64,000 nt of DNA, taken from the NCBI GenBank assembly GCA_005116835.1, contig SWDM01000016.1, positions 314,351-378,350 of the forward strand, written 5' to 3'. Below the pieces are notes generated by a model. That model searched no databases, had not been told where the DNA came from, and saw nothing but the letters and a program-made list of their open reading frames with translations. Of the stretch, positions 1 to 7,970 are shown piece after piece. Made by a program: the position numbers and the translations under genes. The stretch is from Nitrospira sp. GTDB taxonomy: Bacteria; Nitrospirota; Nitrospiria; Nitrospirales; Nitrospiraceae. Position 1 is the stretch's first letter; each line of letters begins with the position of its first letter.

Positions 1-72
1 CAGGTAGTCCCAACAGGCCTCCTCCGTGGAGAACTGGCGGTTGAATTCGGCTGCCGTTCGTGGGTACTCCAT
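1..72 (-). CDS. IS1595-family transposase, N-terminal part (runs off the window)
   Basis: Read on the minus strand from the ATG at 72, the 24 visible codons begin MEYPRTAAEF and continue through FNRQFSTEEACWDYL. This is the usual opening of IS1595-family DDE transposases, ahead of their zinc-ribbon segment; the assignment rests on recalled family sequence. The rest of the gene lies beyond position 1, so integrity cannot be judged. It sits immediately downstream of, and in the same direction as, a metallo-beta-lactamase-fold gene that stops abruptly, which fits an insertion. Confidence 0.75.
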   Translation of the reverse strand, partial: MEYPRTAAEFNRQFSTEEACWDYL

Positions 73-121
73 GGCCCCCAACTACAACCTAGGGGGGTCA
101 CTCAAGTCAAGGTAATACCCC
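1..121 (-). mobile_element. End of an IS1595-type insertion sequence
   Basis: The element is inferred to reach from the window edge to about 121. Similarity of the neighbouring gene to its family ends there, and a minus-strand stretch beginning GGGGTATTACCTTGACTTG looks like a terminal inverted repeat. The transposase ATG follows about 50 bases inside. The other end and the target duplication lie outside the window, so the exact boundary is approximate. Confidence 0.55.
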
Positions 122-412
122 TTTGCCCACAAGACTGCAGACTGCCGTGGATTCAGGCGCAAGCTGCTGCCACTCGGGCAGCGCCCCGCATTCATCCGCT
201 TCAAGATGACTGAAACCGACCCATTTAACCTTTGCCGGATTGAGCAACGTCGCCACAGCGTCCCGCACCGCGGCAAACATCACACGAGGGCCGGTATGAA
301 ACAGCAACGGTTCCTCGTCGCGTACCAAAAACTGATTGAACTGCAGATCGAATTCCTTCACGAATGTGGAAATCCTGAACAGGTCAGGCGCAATCTCTGA
401 AACGGTCGTCAT
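107..412 (-). pseudogene. MBL-fold (FprA/ODP-like) hydrolase, truncated by the IS
   Basis: The protein starts at ATG 412, preceded by GGAGG at a good distance, and reads [15 protein letters not shown] and then [16 protein letters not shown]. This is the typical N-terminus of flavodiiron/ODP-like metallo-beta-lactamase-fold proteins. The motif [10 protein letters not shown] occupies the position where canonical members carry HxHxD, matching the ODP subgroup. After about 95 residues (ending AVCSLVG) the frame enters IS sequence and stops at a TGA (107-109). The second half, with the remaining metal ligands, is missing, so the product should be inactive. Only the left part of the gene remains in this window; whether the rest lies beyond the IS cannot be seen. 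Confidence 0.7.
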
Positions 413-1125
413 GGAAGCCTCCGAAGTAGGGGGAGAATAAGGGACAAAACGGTATAGTCTTCTAGACAAAGTGTCAACGAGAAGGGCGACAAATTACAGA
501 TCAACCCCCGACCGGATTGCCTGACGGAAATCCCTAATGAGGCCACTCCCTCTCGTTCAATGCAACCAAGCTAGAGACTGAAGAGTTGTTAACTGTGCCG
601 TCGAGCGAGCCGTTCTTATCGTGCGCGTTCCGCGAGCAGGAGGACGACCAGGTGCCCGACTCCTGCAACCTGGCTCCCTGAGCCAACTGAGAACCCGTTG
701 ACCGAGCCTCACGATCGGCGTAGCATATCCTCGTGACGTTCCAGTGACGGTGGCTGCTGATTCTTCCGCACGCTACTCCTCGTCACCCTGCGCGCCGGAT
801 CCTACAGAGTCACCCACACTGCTACGCCAGATCTATTCTCAGAAGGCAATACCGTCCGGATGGATCCTTGTGCTTGAGGGCCCATATGGTGACTGGCAGC
901 TGCCGAATACTCCGACCCTTCTTGGCGCCGGTCCTTGGGCCAGCCGTTTGTCCTACGCACACATCACATTCCGTTTTAATCAGTGCGACTCGTCCGACTA
1001 CAACAAGTCATGCCGAAAGAGGAGTTCGGAGTCGTTGATCTTTATTTGGAGACCGAACCGCAAAAGGAAGGGGGTTGTGCCGCACATCGCAGTGAACGCC
1101 TAACTATCAGAGGGAGGATCTGATC
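413..1125. other. 713-base gap without a convincing gene
   Basis: Open frames here (for example a + frame at 744-1103) have low-complexity, Ser/Pro/Arg-rich translations, no good ribosome site and no recognisable domain. A 'gcgttccgcgagcag' motif near 625 resembles the 'cgcgttgcgcgagcacag' repeats at 1.5 and 16.4 kb. I see no RNA gene. Confidence 0.5.
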
Positions 1126-1365
1126 ATGGCTTCGCATATACCCGTCACTGATCGCATTCTCGGAGCAGTCCAACGTGCCCATGGGTGCGATCTGGATTCT
1201 TTGGCAGACAGTCTCTCTGACCTATCCTGGAGCCAGATTTTTCTAGAAGTCGACCGGCTAAGCAGAGATGGGCAGGTGCGGGTGACGCTCGGCACTGGCG
1301 GCCGCTACATGATCCGCCTGCCGGATCATGATAGAGTATCCGAGAGCCACCTCGTCCGTTCCTGA
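1126..1365 (+). CDS. Small putative winged-helix protein (79 aa)
   Basis: The ORF begins at ATG 1126 behind a clear Shine-Dalgarno (AGGGAGGATCTGATC). The sequence has a helix-helix-strand layout: RILGAVQRAHGCDLDSLAD, then SWSQIFLEVDRLSRDG, then QVRVTLGTGGRYMIRL. This order resembles a minimal winged helix, with the second pair as putative recognition helix and a beta-wing at the C-terminus. No enzymatic motif is visible. It stands alone among repeats and decayed genes. A DNA-binding role is inferred from the predicted fold only. Confidence 0.65.
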   Translation: MASHIPVTDRILGAVQRAHGCDLDSLADSLSDLSWSQIFLEVDRLSRDGQVRVTLGTGGRYMIRLPDHDRVSESHLVRS

Positions 1366-1479
1366 TTGACGAAGTAGTCGCAGAGGGTTCGTCATACTCA
1401 TTCTCGCGTGGGTAGTGTGCCTGCCTAGCCCCGCCCCCTGGCTCTCGTACTTCTCACTTCAGAGGGCGGCCTGGATCGG

Positions 1480-1608
1480 TCTCAACGTGCGCGCGTCCAA
1501 CGAGGGCCTTCTGAGGCCGCGCGTTGCGCGAGCACAGAAGATTATCAGCCTCAATCCCCTCCTCTGTTCCGCGAGCACAGAAGACCGACAGGCTGCCCTC
1601 CCTCTCTT
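1480..1608. repeat. GC-rich intergenic repeat with 'cgcgttgcgcgagcacag' core
   Basis: The string gagggccttctgaggccgcg is followed by gcgttgcgcgagcacagaag, and a second gcgagcacagaag lies about 60 bases on. The core recurs near 16,400-16,430 (gaccgcgcgttgcgcgag) and in weaker form near 16,210-16,250. No gene is visible here. It lies just downstream of the coiled-coil gene on the minus strand. Confidence 0.5.
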
Positions 1609-2244
1609 CTATTCGAAAAACCTCTTCATCCCCGCCTTAATCTGATCCAGCCCTTCGCGTAAATCGGCCTCAAGAACATCGGCCTTGGCTTGCACCGTGA
1701 GGCGCTTGGCCTTGACCTGATCCTTGAACAGAACCAGCTTGGTCAGCAACTCTTCCTTCTTCCATTCCAACGTGACTTGCTGCTTAGCTCGCTCGCTCTC
1801 AAACCGGTCCTTGAGTGCCTCAAACTCTGCGTCAAGCTTGCTCGTCCGTCCCACGAGATCTTCCCACACCTTGCCTGACTCGAACGAGGCCCCTTTCAGC
1901 TTCTGTTCTGCAATGGATTCAAACTCATTCAGAGCCTTGAGAATCTTCGTCCTCTGTTCTTCGAATGTATCGCGGGCGTCTGCCTTGCCGAGGGCCAATT
2001 GCACTTGAAGATGTTCAAGCTTGGCCTGCACCTCCATCTTCGCCTGCGCGGCGATTTCCTTCGACTTCTGCACGTCGGCCTCGACTTGTTTGAGCAGATC
2101 CTGCAGCTGTTGCTTACGCTGTTCCAGACCCTGCATCGCCTGATCTTTCGTCTGGGTCAGTTGCGACTCCAGCGCCAGCGCCTGGTGCTCCAATGCATCC
2201 AATTTCTTGTCGAACGACGCTCTGAGTTCCTTGATTCGCGACAT
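1609..2244 (-). CDS. Coiled-coil protein (211 aa)
   Basis: Start ATG 2244 follows GAGGAGGAACCC, an excellent ribosome site. Almost the whole protein is charged, helical heptad sequence, for example KKLDALEHQALALESQLTQ and QKSKEIAAQAKMEVQAKLE. There is no signal peptide, membrane segment or catalytic motif, so it is probably a cytosolic elongated dimer. It resembles uncharacterised coiled-coil proteins. It is co-directional with the lipoprotein gene upstream at 2296-2772 with a 51-base gap, so co-transcription is plausible. Its function is unknown. Confidence 0.8.
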   Translation of the reverse strand: MSRIKELRASFDKKLDALEHQALALESQLTQTKDQAMQGLEQRKQQLQDLLKQVEADVQKSKEIAAQAKMEVQAKLEHLQVQLALGKADARDTFEEQRTKILKALNEFESIAEQKLKGASFESGKVWEDLVGRTSKLDAEFEALKDRFESERAKQQVTLEWKKEELLTKLVLFKDQVKAKRLTVQAKADVLEADLREGLDQIKAGMKRFFE

Positions 2245-2295
2245 GGGTTCCTCCTCGTGTGTGAAATGGAACAGTCAAACCAACTACGTTTTGCC

Positions 2296-2772
2296 CTACT
2301 GGGTACTAGAAACACCCTCCTTCCTTGCAACAGGCTTGCCACTGTCACGGGCCTGATGGAGAGTCTGCTTGATCGTATCCAGAATCCTTCTCGACCGAAC
2401 CTCATCGCCTGTAAAACCTACGCGAACGGTGACCCTGGTTCTGGACTCATCCAGGGACTCCAGGTCAATCCAGACATGCGCACGATCGGCAAACTCCGAT
2501 TCCATGTGAGCTGATAGTGCATCGGCCCGGTCCTCCGACAGCGTCAATCCCAGCCTCTTCATCGCATGCTGCGCAGCCCCATGGACAGCAGGCACGTCGT
2601 AGCTGAGTTCCTCCGTTAATTTGCCCATCACATAGACGGTGCCGGCGGCTCCCCCCGCCGCCCCAAAGAACAGGGCCACGCAGCCTGAACTAAGCGCGGC
2701 AAGCAAGACCAAGGTCGCCCAGCCCGCCATCGTGGCAATCCACGGCGGTGCCATGAATATGTTACGGCTCAT
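2296..2772 (-). CDS. DUF3568-type lipoprotein
   Basis: I place the start at ATG 2772 because AGGAGCG lies about ten bases upstream; an in-frame ATG at 2829 would add a tail with no family resemblance. The N-terminus has a hydrophobic stretch ending LAALSSGCVALFF, a plausible lipobox with Cys as the lipidated residue. It is followed by the Gly/Ala-rich segment GAAGGAAGTVYVMGKL and then a small alpha-beta domain (LDTIKQTL near the C-terminus). This matches DUF3568 proteins, small lipoproteins of unknown role. It probably shares a transcript with the downstream coiled-coil gene. Confidence 0.75.
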   Translation of the reverse strand: MSRNIFMAPPWIATMAGWATLVLLAALSSGCVALFFGAAGGAAGTVYVMGKLTEELSYDVPAVHGAAQHAMKRLGLTLSEDRADALSAHMESEFADRAHVWIDLESLDESRTRVTVRVGFTGDEVRSRRILDTIKQTLHQARDSGKPVARKEGVSSTQ

Positions 2773-2867
2773 ACGAGATTTCGCTCCTGTGCTCCATCTG
2801 AAGTGTCGATTCCGCGAGCACGGTATCATCCAGGCCGCCCTTTCATCTCCTATAATTTCCCCCAGCC

Positions 2868-3373
2868 CTATTCCTCTGCCTTAACCCCTGGATGATAAGT
2901 CACATACACAGGAATGGACAGATGTCCGAGATGTTTGTCCATCAACGGCTTCACATCTTTCCAGTCGTGCCCACCGACACCAGTAGTCAAACGTGGGAGC
3001 GCGATACTCTTGAACTTCTCCGCTTCGATCACCTTGCCTAGCGCTTTGAGACAGTGATTCACGTTCTCGATCGTGGCCCGGCCTGGGTGACTGGCTCCGT
3101 GACTGGTATCAGCCTCCTGAGTAAACAGATTCACGATCCGAGCAGCTCCGACTCCGGACCAAGTCCAGACCTCTCCCCTTTGTGGGTAGAGGTCTGAGAG
3201 TTATGCCGGAAGTCCTTATAGATTCCCGGCCACCGCTCTCTGAGCGCCAAGGCTAGCCCGTTAGCAAAGTTGTCGTTGGGCGCGACACCCTGCGCCAGAG
3301 CTTCTGCCTTCGTCAATAAAATATCCCCTGCCACTTCCTTCAACCTATAACGCCCTCCCCCTGAGTTAATCAT
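2868..3373 (-). pseudogene. Macro-domain (ADP-ribose-binding) protein, frameshifted
   Basis: The first piece (from 3373) reads GDILLTKAEALAQGVAPND and then LRERWPGIYKDFRH. The second (to 2868) reads NLFTQEA, then RATIENVNHCLKAL and ALPRLTTGVGGHDWKDV. Together they make one macro-domain protein of a bacterial ADP-ribose-binding type. The frame breaks near 3160-3170: in the second frame the DNA reads EVWTWSGVGAARIVNLF directly after HKG, so a two-base insertion in GGGGAGAGG separates the halves. Removing those two bases restores one frame of about 168 codons. It may be a true pseudogene or a consensus error. Confidence 0.8.
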
Positions 3374-3471
3374 GAGCCGTGCGTCGGATCACAGCAAGAG
3401 GGATGATTCGCTCCCGCGCTCACACCGCGGACCCCCTCGACGATCTTGGTCTCTTCCGGCTGGTCGAAGAG

Positions 3472-3926
3472 CTATGAGCGAAACGGTTTCACGTCACCCG
3501 ATTTACGCAACAGCTTGTTCACCTCGTCAAGGTGCAGTTCCTCACCAACAATCATCTCTCGCGCATACTCTTCCAGCAGGATGGACTTTCCCTCGGAAAC
3601 TTTCAGGAGTTCGTAGTAGGAAGCGGCAGCAGCCTTCTCGTGCTCCAAGCTTTCCTGCAGGATATCTCCCACATCATGCTTCTCGGTTTCCAAGAGTGTT
3701 CCGATTTTCAGCGACGGGTGCCCGCCGAGTAAGGTGACCAATTCCCCCGCTTTATATGCATGGGCAAGGCTCTCATCGGCATTACTCTTCAGCCAAGACA
3801 GGATAGGGATACGGTTATAGCCATAATCATGAGGGAGTAATGGGTATAGCGGACGACTCCCGCCAACTCATGATCCATTATTTTATTGAGAATTCCAACC
3901 GCTCGTTTCGTGTCTTGACCGTTCAT
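3472..3926 (-). pseudogene. bfr: Bacterioferritin-like protein, frameshifted
   Basis: From ATG 3926 (AGGAGG six bases upstream) the first frame reads AVGILNKIMDHELAGVVRY and then THYSLM before going out of frame. The adjacent frame continues YGYNRIPILSWLKSNADES, then AHAYKAGELVTLLGGHPSL, and ends at 3472. This is one bacterioferritin/ferritin-like four-helix protein broken by a single-base change in the ATGATTATGG run near 3820. The conserved helix with DESLAHA and the later LEHEKAAAASYYELL and GEELHLDEV are intact, so the lesion alone prevents a full product. Expected role of an intact copy: iron storage or detoxification. Confidence 0.8.
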
Positions 3927-4653
3927 CTCATGCCTCCTGTTCACAATAGTATTCCGACATCGGTAACGTCACGCCCTAACCCGCTTGATTCATGAACGCT
4001 TCCGCGCAATCGCCGATGCCAATTCATTTTCGTTGGCTTGAACAGTGGCAGTACATTGTCGAGGTACCAGCAGCGCCCCACGAGCAACCGGCGCGACCTC
4101 GGTTACCGTCCGCGCAAGTTCTTCGGCTGCGAGATGGACCATTCCTGGCTATCAGCCACAGCCTTCTTGGCCTCAGTTGCTTGATCCTGACTTCGCTCGC
4201 AGGCAAGAAGTCCAGCGAGCGCACAGGCGAGGAGGAGAACTGTAGCGTGACCTGCGTGAAACGTTCGAATCCGGAAACAAGGAACGCTTCACGAACAACG
4301 CTTCACTCTTAAGCATCCTGCTAGAAACTCCAAGCCTCATGGTCATACGTCTCCGCTTAGCCAATCAGCATGACGTGTGCCACGGAAAACCTGCGGTTTT
4401 ATAGAGAGAGCTGGTGGATCCCGCAACCTTTCCCCACGTTCAGAATGGAGGACTGTGGTGAAATACGACAACGAGGAATCATAGCCTTCTCGATCTTCTG
4501 CCGTTCTTCTTAACTAACCCCTCTCTTATTCACAAGTTTGAATGATCGCGCCTGCGAAGTATTCATGGCATTTCATTTGCTCATTTGATCGGTTAGACTG
4601 ACCACGCGTTTATTCGTATCTGTGGGCTCTGTCTATCAGTAAGGGAGGCTGCC
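3927..4653. other. 727-base gap with repeat fragments
   Basis: No gene is convincing here, since both strands give short Arg/Ser-rich frames. The gap holds a half-copy of the 'cccgcattattcatgaacgcttc' repeat at about 3978-4015 and a copy of the 'cgtgaagcg/cgcttcacg' repeat at about 4251-4312. The stretch 4440-4640 is AT-richer and could carry the promoter of the YbaK-type gene. Confidence 0.5.
4251..4312. repeat. Palindromic repeat, 'gcttcacg' family
   Basis: The string gtgaaacgttcgaatccgga is followed by aacgcttcacgaacaacgcttcac. The same layout (gtgaaRcg, then a 'ccgNNtccgga' centre, then tandem cgcttcacg) occurs at 29,986-30,053, 36,437-36,530 and 41,284-41,346. Confidence 0.6.
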
Positions 4654-5139
4654 ATGCCGGTACTGAAACGACTCCAGAGTTATCTCGATGCCAACAAAAT
4701 TCCCTATGAAGTGGTCAACCACCCAAAGGCCTATACCGCCCATGACGTGGCCCATACACTCGATGTGCCGGGGAAACTTGTCGCCAAAGTCGTCGTGGTG
4801 AAGGCTGATCGCTATTTCGTGATGACGGTCCTCCCCGCACCCTGGCGAGTGGATGTGAAACGATTGCGGGACGTATTGGATGCCGACGATGTGCGACTGG
4901 CAACAGAGGCAGAAATCTCAAATCTGTTCCCTGATTGCCAAGTAGGAACGATGCCGCCGTTTGGAAATCTCTATGGGGTGGAAGTCTATGTGGATCAGCT
5001 TCTGACGGAAGATGAGTCTATTGTCTTTGAAGCAGGAACCTATGTCGGGGCGATGAAGCTACGGTACAAGGACTTTGCCGATCTCGTTCGCCCAAAGGTT
5101 GCCGAGTTTCATTTTGAGCCATCAAAGATTGAGAGCTAG
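4654..5139 (+). CDS. ybaK: YbaK/ProX-type aminoacyl-tRNA deacylase (161 aa)
   Basis: ATG 4654 follows AAGGGAGGCTGCC. The protein covers a complete YbaK/prolyl-tRNA-synthetase-associated domain: VVNHPKAYTAHDVAHTLDVPG near the N-terminus (with the substrate-pocket strand-helix), KVVVVKADRYFVMTVLPA, the loop SNLFPDCQVGTMPPFGN, then LYGVEVYVDQ and FEAGTYVGAMKLRYKDF. Family members hydrolyse mis-charged tRNAs in trans (Cys-tRNA-Pro, Ala-tRNA-Pro). The exact substrate cannot be told from sequence. The gene stands alone, and its length is typical of free-standing deacylases. Confidence 0.85.
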   Translation: MPVLKRLQSYLDANKIPYEVVNHPKAYTAHDVAHTLDVPGKLVAKVVVVKADRYFVMTVLPAPWRVDVKRLRDVLDADDVRLATEAEISNLFPDCQVGTMPPFGNLYGVEVYVDQLLTEDESIVFEAGTYVGAMKLRYKDFADLVRPKVAEFHFEPSKIES

Positions 5140-5231
5140 CAGGGAGAGGGATGGCCCTGGAGAAGGTCAATGAGCAAGCCTGGAAGGATCTTTTAGTTGC
5201 TCGCTGCGGCCTTGCTGGAAAGTCTTTTTGT

Positions 5232-5375
5232 TCAGCCTGAAACTACTCCGCCATCGGCATCCACTCCCGGTCCAAACTCCACGACAGCAGCAATAGGAGT
5301 CGGTAGTCGGATTTGGGTCAGGAGCAGGGTGCCAGCCAAAACCAGGATGATCTTGAGCAGGCCTCGTTGTTTCAT
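5232..5375 (-). CDS. Possible 47-aa secreted or membrane peptide
   Basis: From ATG 5375 the minus strand reads MKQRGLLKIILVLAGTLLL, a strong signal-peptide or membrane helix, followed by a short Pro/Gly/Asp tail ending GPGVDADGGVVSG. A decayed relative of its first 30 codons lies at 6017-6160 (RGLLKIVLILGG, then PAPISAAVDL). The tail runs into a 'ttgctggaaagtctttttg' fragment of the palindromic C-family repeat. There is no clear Shine-Dalgarno, so expression is uncertain. Confidence 0.35.
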   Translation of the reverse strand: MKQRGLLKIILVLAGTLLLTQIRLPTPIAAVVEFGPGVDADGGVVSG

Positions 5376-5594
5376 GGATTATTGCGTGGCGCAATGCTGA
5401 GGCCAGCACGATCTGCACCAGAAAACCGCAGAGTCGCGCCCATCAGTATGTCAGCGGGACCGAATTAACGTAGTGGTCTACCAGCTGGAAGCAGATCGCT
5501 CAGAACCTATCCGCCTCCCGCTGGCTCAACGACACCCAAAAGTGCGGCCCCCCCATCAATCGGAAGATGGAGAGATGCACGGTCTAGCGTACTA

Positions 5595-5687
5595 TTAACT
5601 CTGTCTATCGTATGGCCACCACAAAATCAAAGATGCCCCCAACACGAATACGCCGACCAAGGCGCCAAAAGCAATTGCGATTTCCAA
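5595..5687 (-). CDS. Putative 30-aa single-span membrane protein
   Basis: A perfect AGGAGG (5692-5697 on the minus strand) precedes TTG 5687 by a normal distance. The frame reads MEIAIAFGALVGVFVLGAS and then LILWWPYDRQS before TAA at 5595. That is one uninterrupted hydrophobic span followed by an aromatic belt (WWPY) and a short charged tail, the layout of tiny membrane subunits such as those of respiratory oxidases or transporters. No partner gene adjoins it. The reading rests on the ribosome site and the composition only. Confidence 0.5.
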   Translation of the reverse strand: MEIAIAFGALVGVFVLGASLILWWPYDRQS

Positions 5688-6016
5688 AATAGCCTCCTAG
5701 GGTTGATGGTAGATACACATAAAGTCACGGTTACGTGGAGCCTTGACTATGCCAAGGCAGACAAGCGCTACTATGCGCTTAAATGTTGCGCCAAGCAAGA
5801 GGTTCATCGGTAGAAATGTTAGCACCACGGGGGACTTTACTCCACAGATCCAAGCCAACTGGCATGTTTGTCCCCACCGCTCTATGGCTGGATGCTGCCC
5901 GATGGGAATGTTGATCAGAACCTTGGCGCACGTCCGATCTGTTCAAGCCATGATAGTTCTAGGCCTTAGAGGAGAACGTCGTAAGCGAATCGACATCCGC
6001 CTGCTTGAACGCCGTC

Positions 6017-6160
6017 TCAGCTCCTTGATGCCAGGCTGAACGGCATCCGCTCCCACTCCTGATGCAAATCCACGGCTGCGGAGATGGGGGCAGGCGGTCG
6101 GCCATGGATCAGGGATCCTCCCAGAATCAGAACGATCTTGAGCAGGCCTCGTCACTTCTT
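6017..6160 (-). pseudogene. Decayed copy of the 47-aa small peptide gene
   Basis: On the minus strand the codons AAG AAG TGA CGA GGC CTG CTC align with ATG AAA CAA CGA GGC CTG CTC of the gene at 5375. The start codon is changed and a stop replaces codon 3. The next residues, LLKIVLILGGSLI and PAPISAAVDL, match the hydrophobic leader and the following segment. Beyond that a frame change is needed to recover GVGADAV, which matches GVDADGG. It reads as a dead tandem paralogue about 0.8 kb away. Confidence 0.5.
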
Positions 6161-6535
6161 GGTTGCAGCATGCCGCAATGCTGGTGCCATCGTTGCAAGG
6201 GTGAAAAGCCCCCTCGATCATTCCAGCTAGAAACTCTCTTCATCAATTTCCTTAGCCCACATGATGCATGACGGTTCGTGGCGAAATCGCTGAGCCGCGT
6301 CGCGATAGCGGCGCGAGGAGCCGTGAAGATCCGATATGTGCTCGTGCAGTATGTTGAGAGTCCGAAGGGCGAGCCCACTGACAATGCAAGACTACTTGCT
6401 CTAAGCGCAACGTTCCCAAGTCGGGCAGGCTTCCAGCTATATAATGGCGATGTGATCGTCGCTACCGATGAAGATTTGGGCTGAGGCCGCGAGGCAGATC
6501 GTCACCCCGGCGCGAGCGCGTCCACGACTCGCCTC
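6161..6535. other. 375-base gap, no confident gene
   Basis: A + strand frame at 6278-6484 ends FQLYNGDVIVATDEDLG and looks weakly protein-like. However, it opens inside a 'gcatgacggttcgtggcgaa' fragment of the B-family repeat and lacks a ribosome site, so I do not call it. Confidence 0.4.
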
Positions 6536-7009
6536 TCAATGATGGTGATGCTGACGGTCATGGTCATGAGCTTCAGCCGATGCCTTTCCCTCCTTGACCG
6601 TCTTTGGCTTCAGCGGGGTAAACTTGGCGCCATAGGCATCCTGCCCCGCCAACTTGACGAATACCACGATCACTGTCTCCTTGGTGACCTGAAACTCGCC
6701 GCTGCCAGTCAATATGTTCTCTTGTGACGGTTCCAGCGTCACGGTGATCCTGCTCCCAGCTTTATCCTGTTGAATATTCGCCTTTCCCTCTCCGCCACCG
6801 GTCTTCATCGCTTGCCATGCGTGATCAGTCACATGCAGGACCAGCTCTCCATCCTTTGCGACAAGCTCCAGATGATAGGGGCCTGCCGCGCGGACCTGCC
6901 CGCCATGCGGCGCCTTCATCGCATCCAAGGATTCATCGGTATGGGACCACACCGGCTGCAAGAGAATCAAGGGGGCAGCCAACACAGCGGCAACAATCGA
7001 AGGCTTCAT
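6536..7009 (-). CDS. His-rich periplasmic protein, probably copper-related (157 aa)
   Basis: ATG 7009 follows GAGGAGAACAG. A cleavable signal peptide ends near VWSHTDE. The mature part is a single beta-rich domain, with APHGGQVRAAGPYHLELVA near the start, LVLHVTDHAWQAM, ITVTLEPSQENILTGSG, and TVIVVFVKLAGQDAYGAKF. The tail AHDHDRQHHHH is a metal-binding run. The layout resembles small periplasmic copper or nickel handling proteins, but I cannot name the family. It lies 1.3 kb from copB/copA with the same orientation, which supports a metal role by inference. Confidence 0.7.
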   Translation of the reverse strand: MKPSIVAAVLAAPLILLQPVWSHTDESLDAMKAPHGGQVRAAGPYHLELVAKDGELVLHVTDHAWQAMKTGGGEGKANIQQDKAGSRITVTLEPSQENILTGSGEFQVTKETVIVVFVKLAGQDAYGAKFTPLKPKTVKEGKASAEAHDHDRQHHHH

Positions 7010-7247
7010 CTGTTCTCCTCATCGTATGACTGTGAACTGCAGGGGGAATGCCGTTCCTGCGTTTGTCGCGAACGGCATTGCCGGACAGATTCTAGTAACA
7101 CCAAATACCCCTTCCTGACAATGGCAAGATCAGCTGCGACATTTGTCCATATTATCCTTCATAACCTCTCGTCCAGCCTGTAGATAGCAAGTTAACTTGT
7201 CCGGTGTTTGTAGCACATGATCTGTCCGGTTTTACTCTTCGAGTTGT

Positions 7248-7532
7248 TCAGCCGTGCGCCGAAATACTGTCGCGCACCGTTGGCCTATGATCGACGAGCG
7301 GGACGTTCGACCCGAGGGTCAGGCCGCTGCGGGCTGGGAGGGCTCGTCCGGTCTCGATCAGCCGGCCATCCGCCTGGTAGCGTGCCAGACACAGGGAGCC
7401 ATGGAACAGGGCCACGGTGCCATCCGGATAGGCATGGACCCGCACCGTGACCTTCACGTAATGGAATCGGAGGAGATCCTGCTGAATTTGCAGGCTCAGG
7501 ACCTGCTACCGCACCGTATTGTCCTTGGCCAT
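7248..7532 (-). pseudogene. Transposase C-terminal remnant (ISNCY/integrase-core type)
   Basis: The minus strand reads AKDNTVR, a TAG, then QVLSLQIQQDLLRFHYVKV and TVRVHAYPDGTVALFHGS, then LCLARYQADGRLIE. This matches the post-catalytic C-terminal domain of large DDE transposases of the ISNCY/integrase-core type, as recalled. The TAG at 7506-7508 replaces a codon that normally encodes an aromatic residue. No catalytic domain or IS end is visible, so only a fragment remains. It abuts the truncated cytochrome gene directly. Confidence 0.6.
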
Positions 7533-7970
7533 GACCGCCTGCAGCTTGGAGCTATCCGGTGGGGAAGGCGCGTCCATTTAAGCTCCGCGCATACACTCGT
7601 TGACGCGATCGGCAAGCGTATTGACCTTCGCGCTACGGGTGCGGTACTCGGGATAGACCGATGCAAGGCCGACAAACGAGTCCGCGTTCGGATTGAGCCC
7701 GCCGTCGAGATGGCAGTTGGCGCAGTTGAGGCGATTACCGACATAGGGTTTGGCATACTCCTGTGTATTGACGACAATATGATAGCCGAGCCGGATCTCT
7801 TCACCTAATTGACTGCCTGGGATAGTGTCGGGGGAGGGTGGAGCGAATTCTATTAGCGCGTGAACAGTTTGGCTGGCCGCTCGAAGCTCGTCAGTCGTAA
7901 CCCGAGCCTTTTCACCTGAGCAACTTGCGAGCGCTATCATTCCGAGAACAGCCGGCAATAGCCATATCAT
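7531..7970 (-). pseudogene. Class I c-type cytochrome lipoprotein, broken
   Basis: From ATG 7970 there is a lipoprotein leader (MIWLLPAVLGMIALASCSG), then LGYHIVVNTQEYAKPYVGN and RLNCANCHLDGGLNP. CANCH is a haem c site, and the family is that of TsdA/SoxA-like monohaem domains. The frame stops at 7578 after RVNECM. Two short frame changes recover RSLNGRA and then PPDSSKLQAVM, as expected for this family. The sequence then passes into the transposase remnant near 7530. The distal part with the axial Met ligand is lost. Confidence 0.65.

Noticed and set aside
744-1103. 119-codon + strand frame
   Set aside because: Ser/Pro/Arg-rich translation without a ribosome site or domain; likely chance frame in non-coding DNA.
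6278-6484. 68-codon + strand frame ending FQLYNGDVIVATDEDLG
   Set aside because: It opens inside repeat sequence, lacks a ribosome site and matches no family I know.
7254-7808. 184-codon + strand frame
   Set aside because: It is antisense to the cytochrome and transposase remnants, which have recognisable domains on the other strand.
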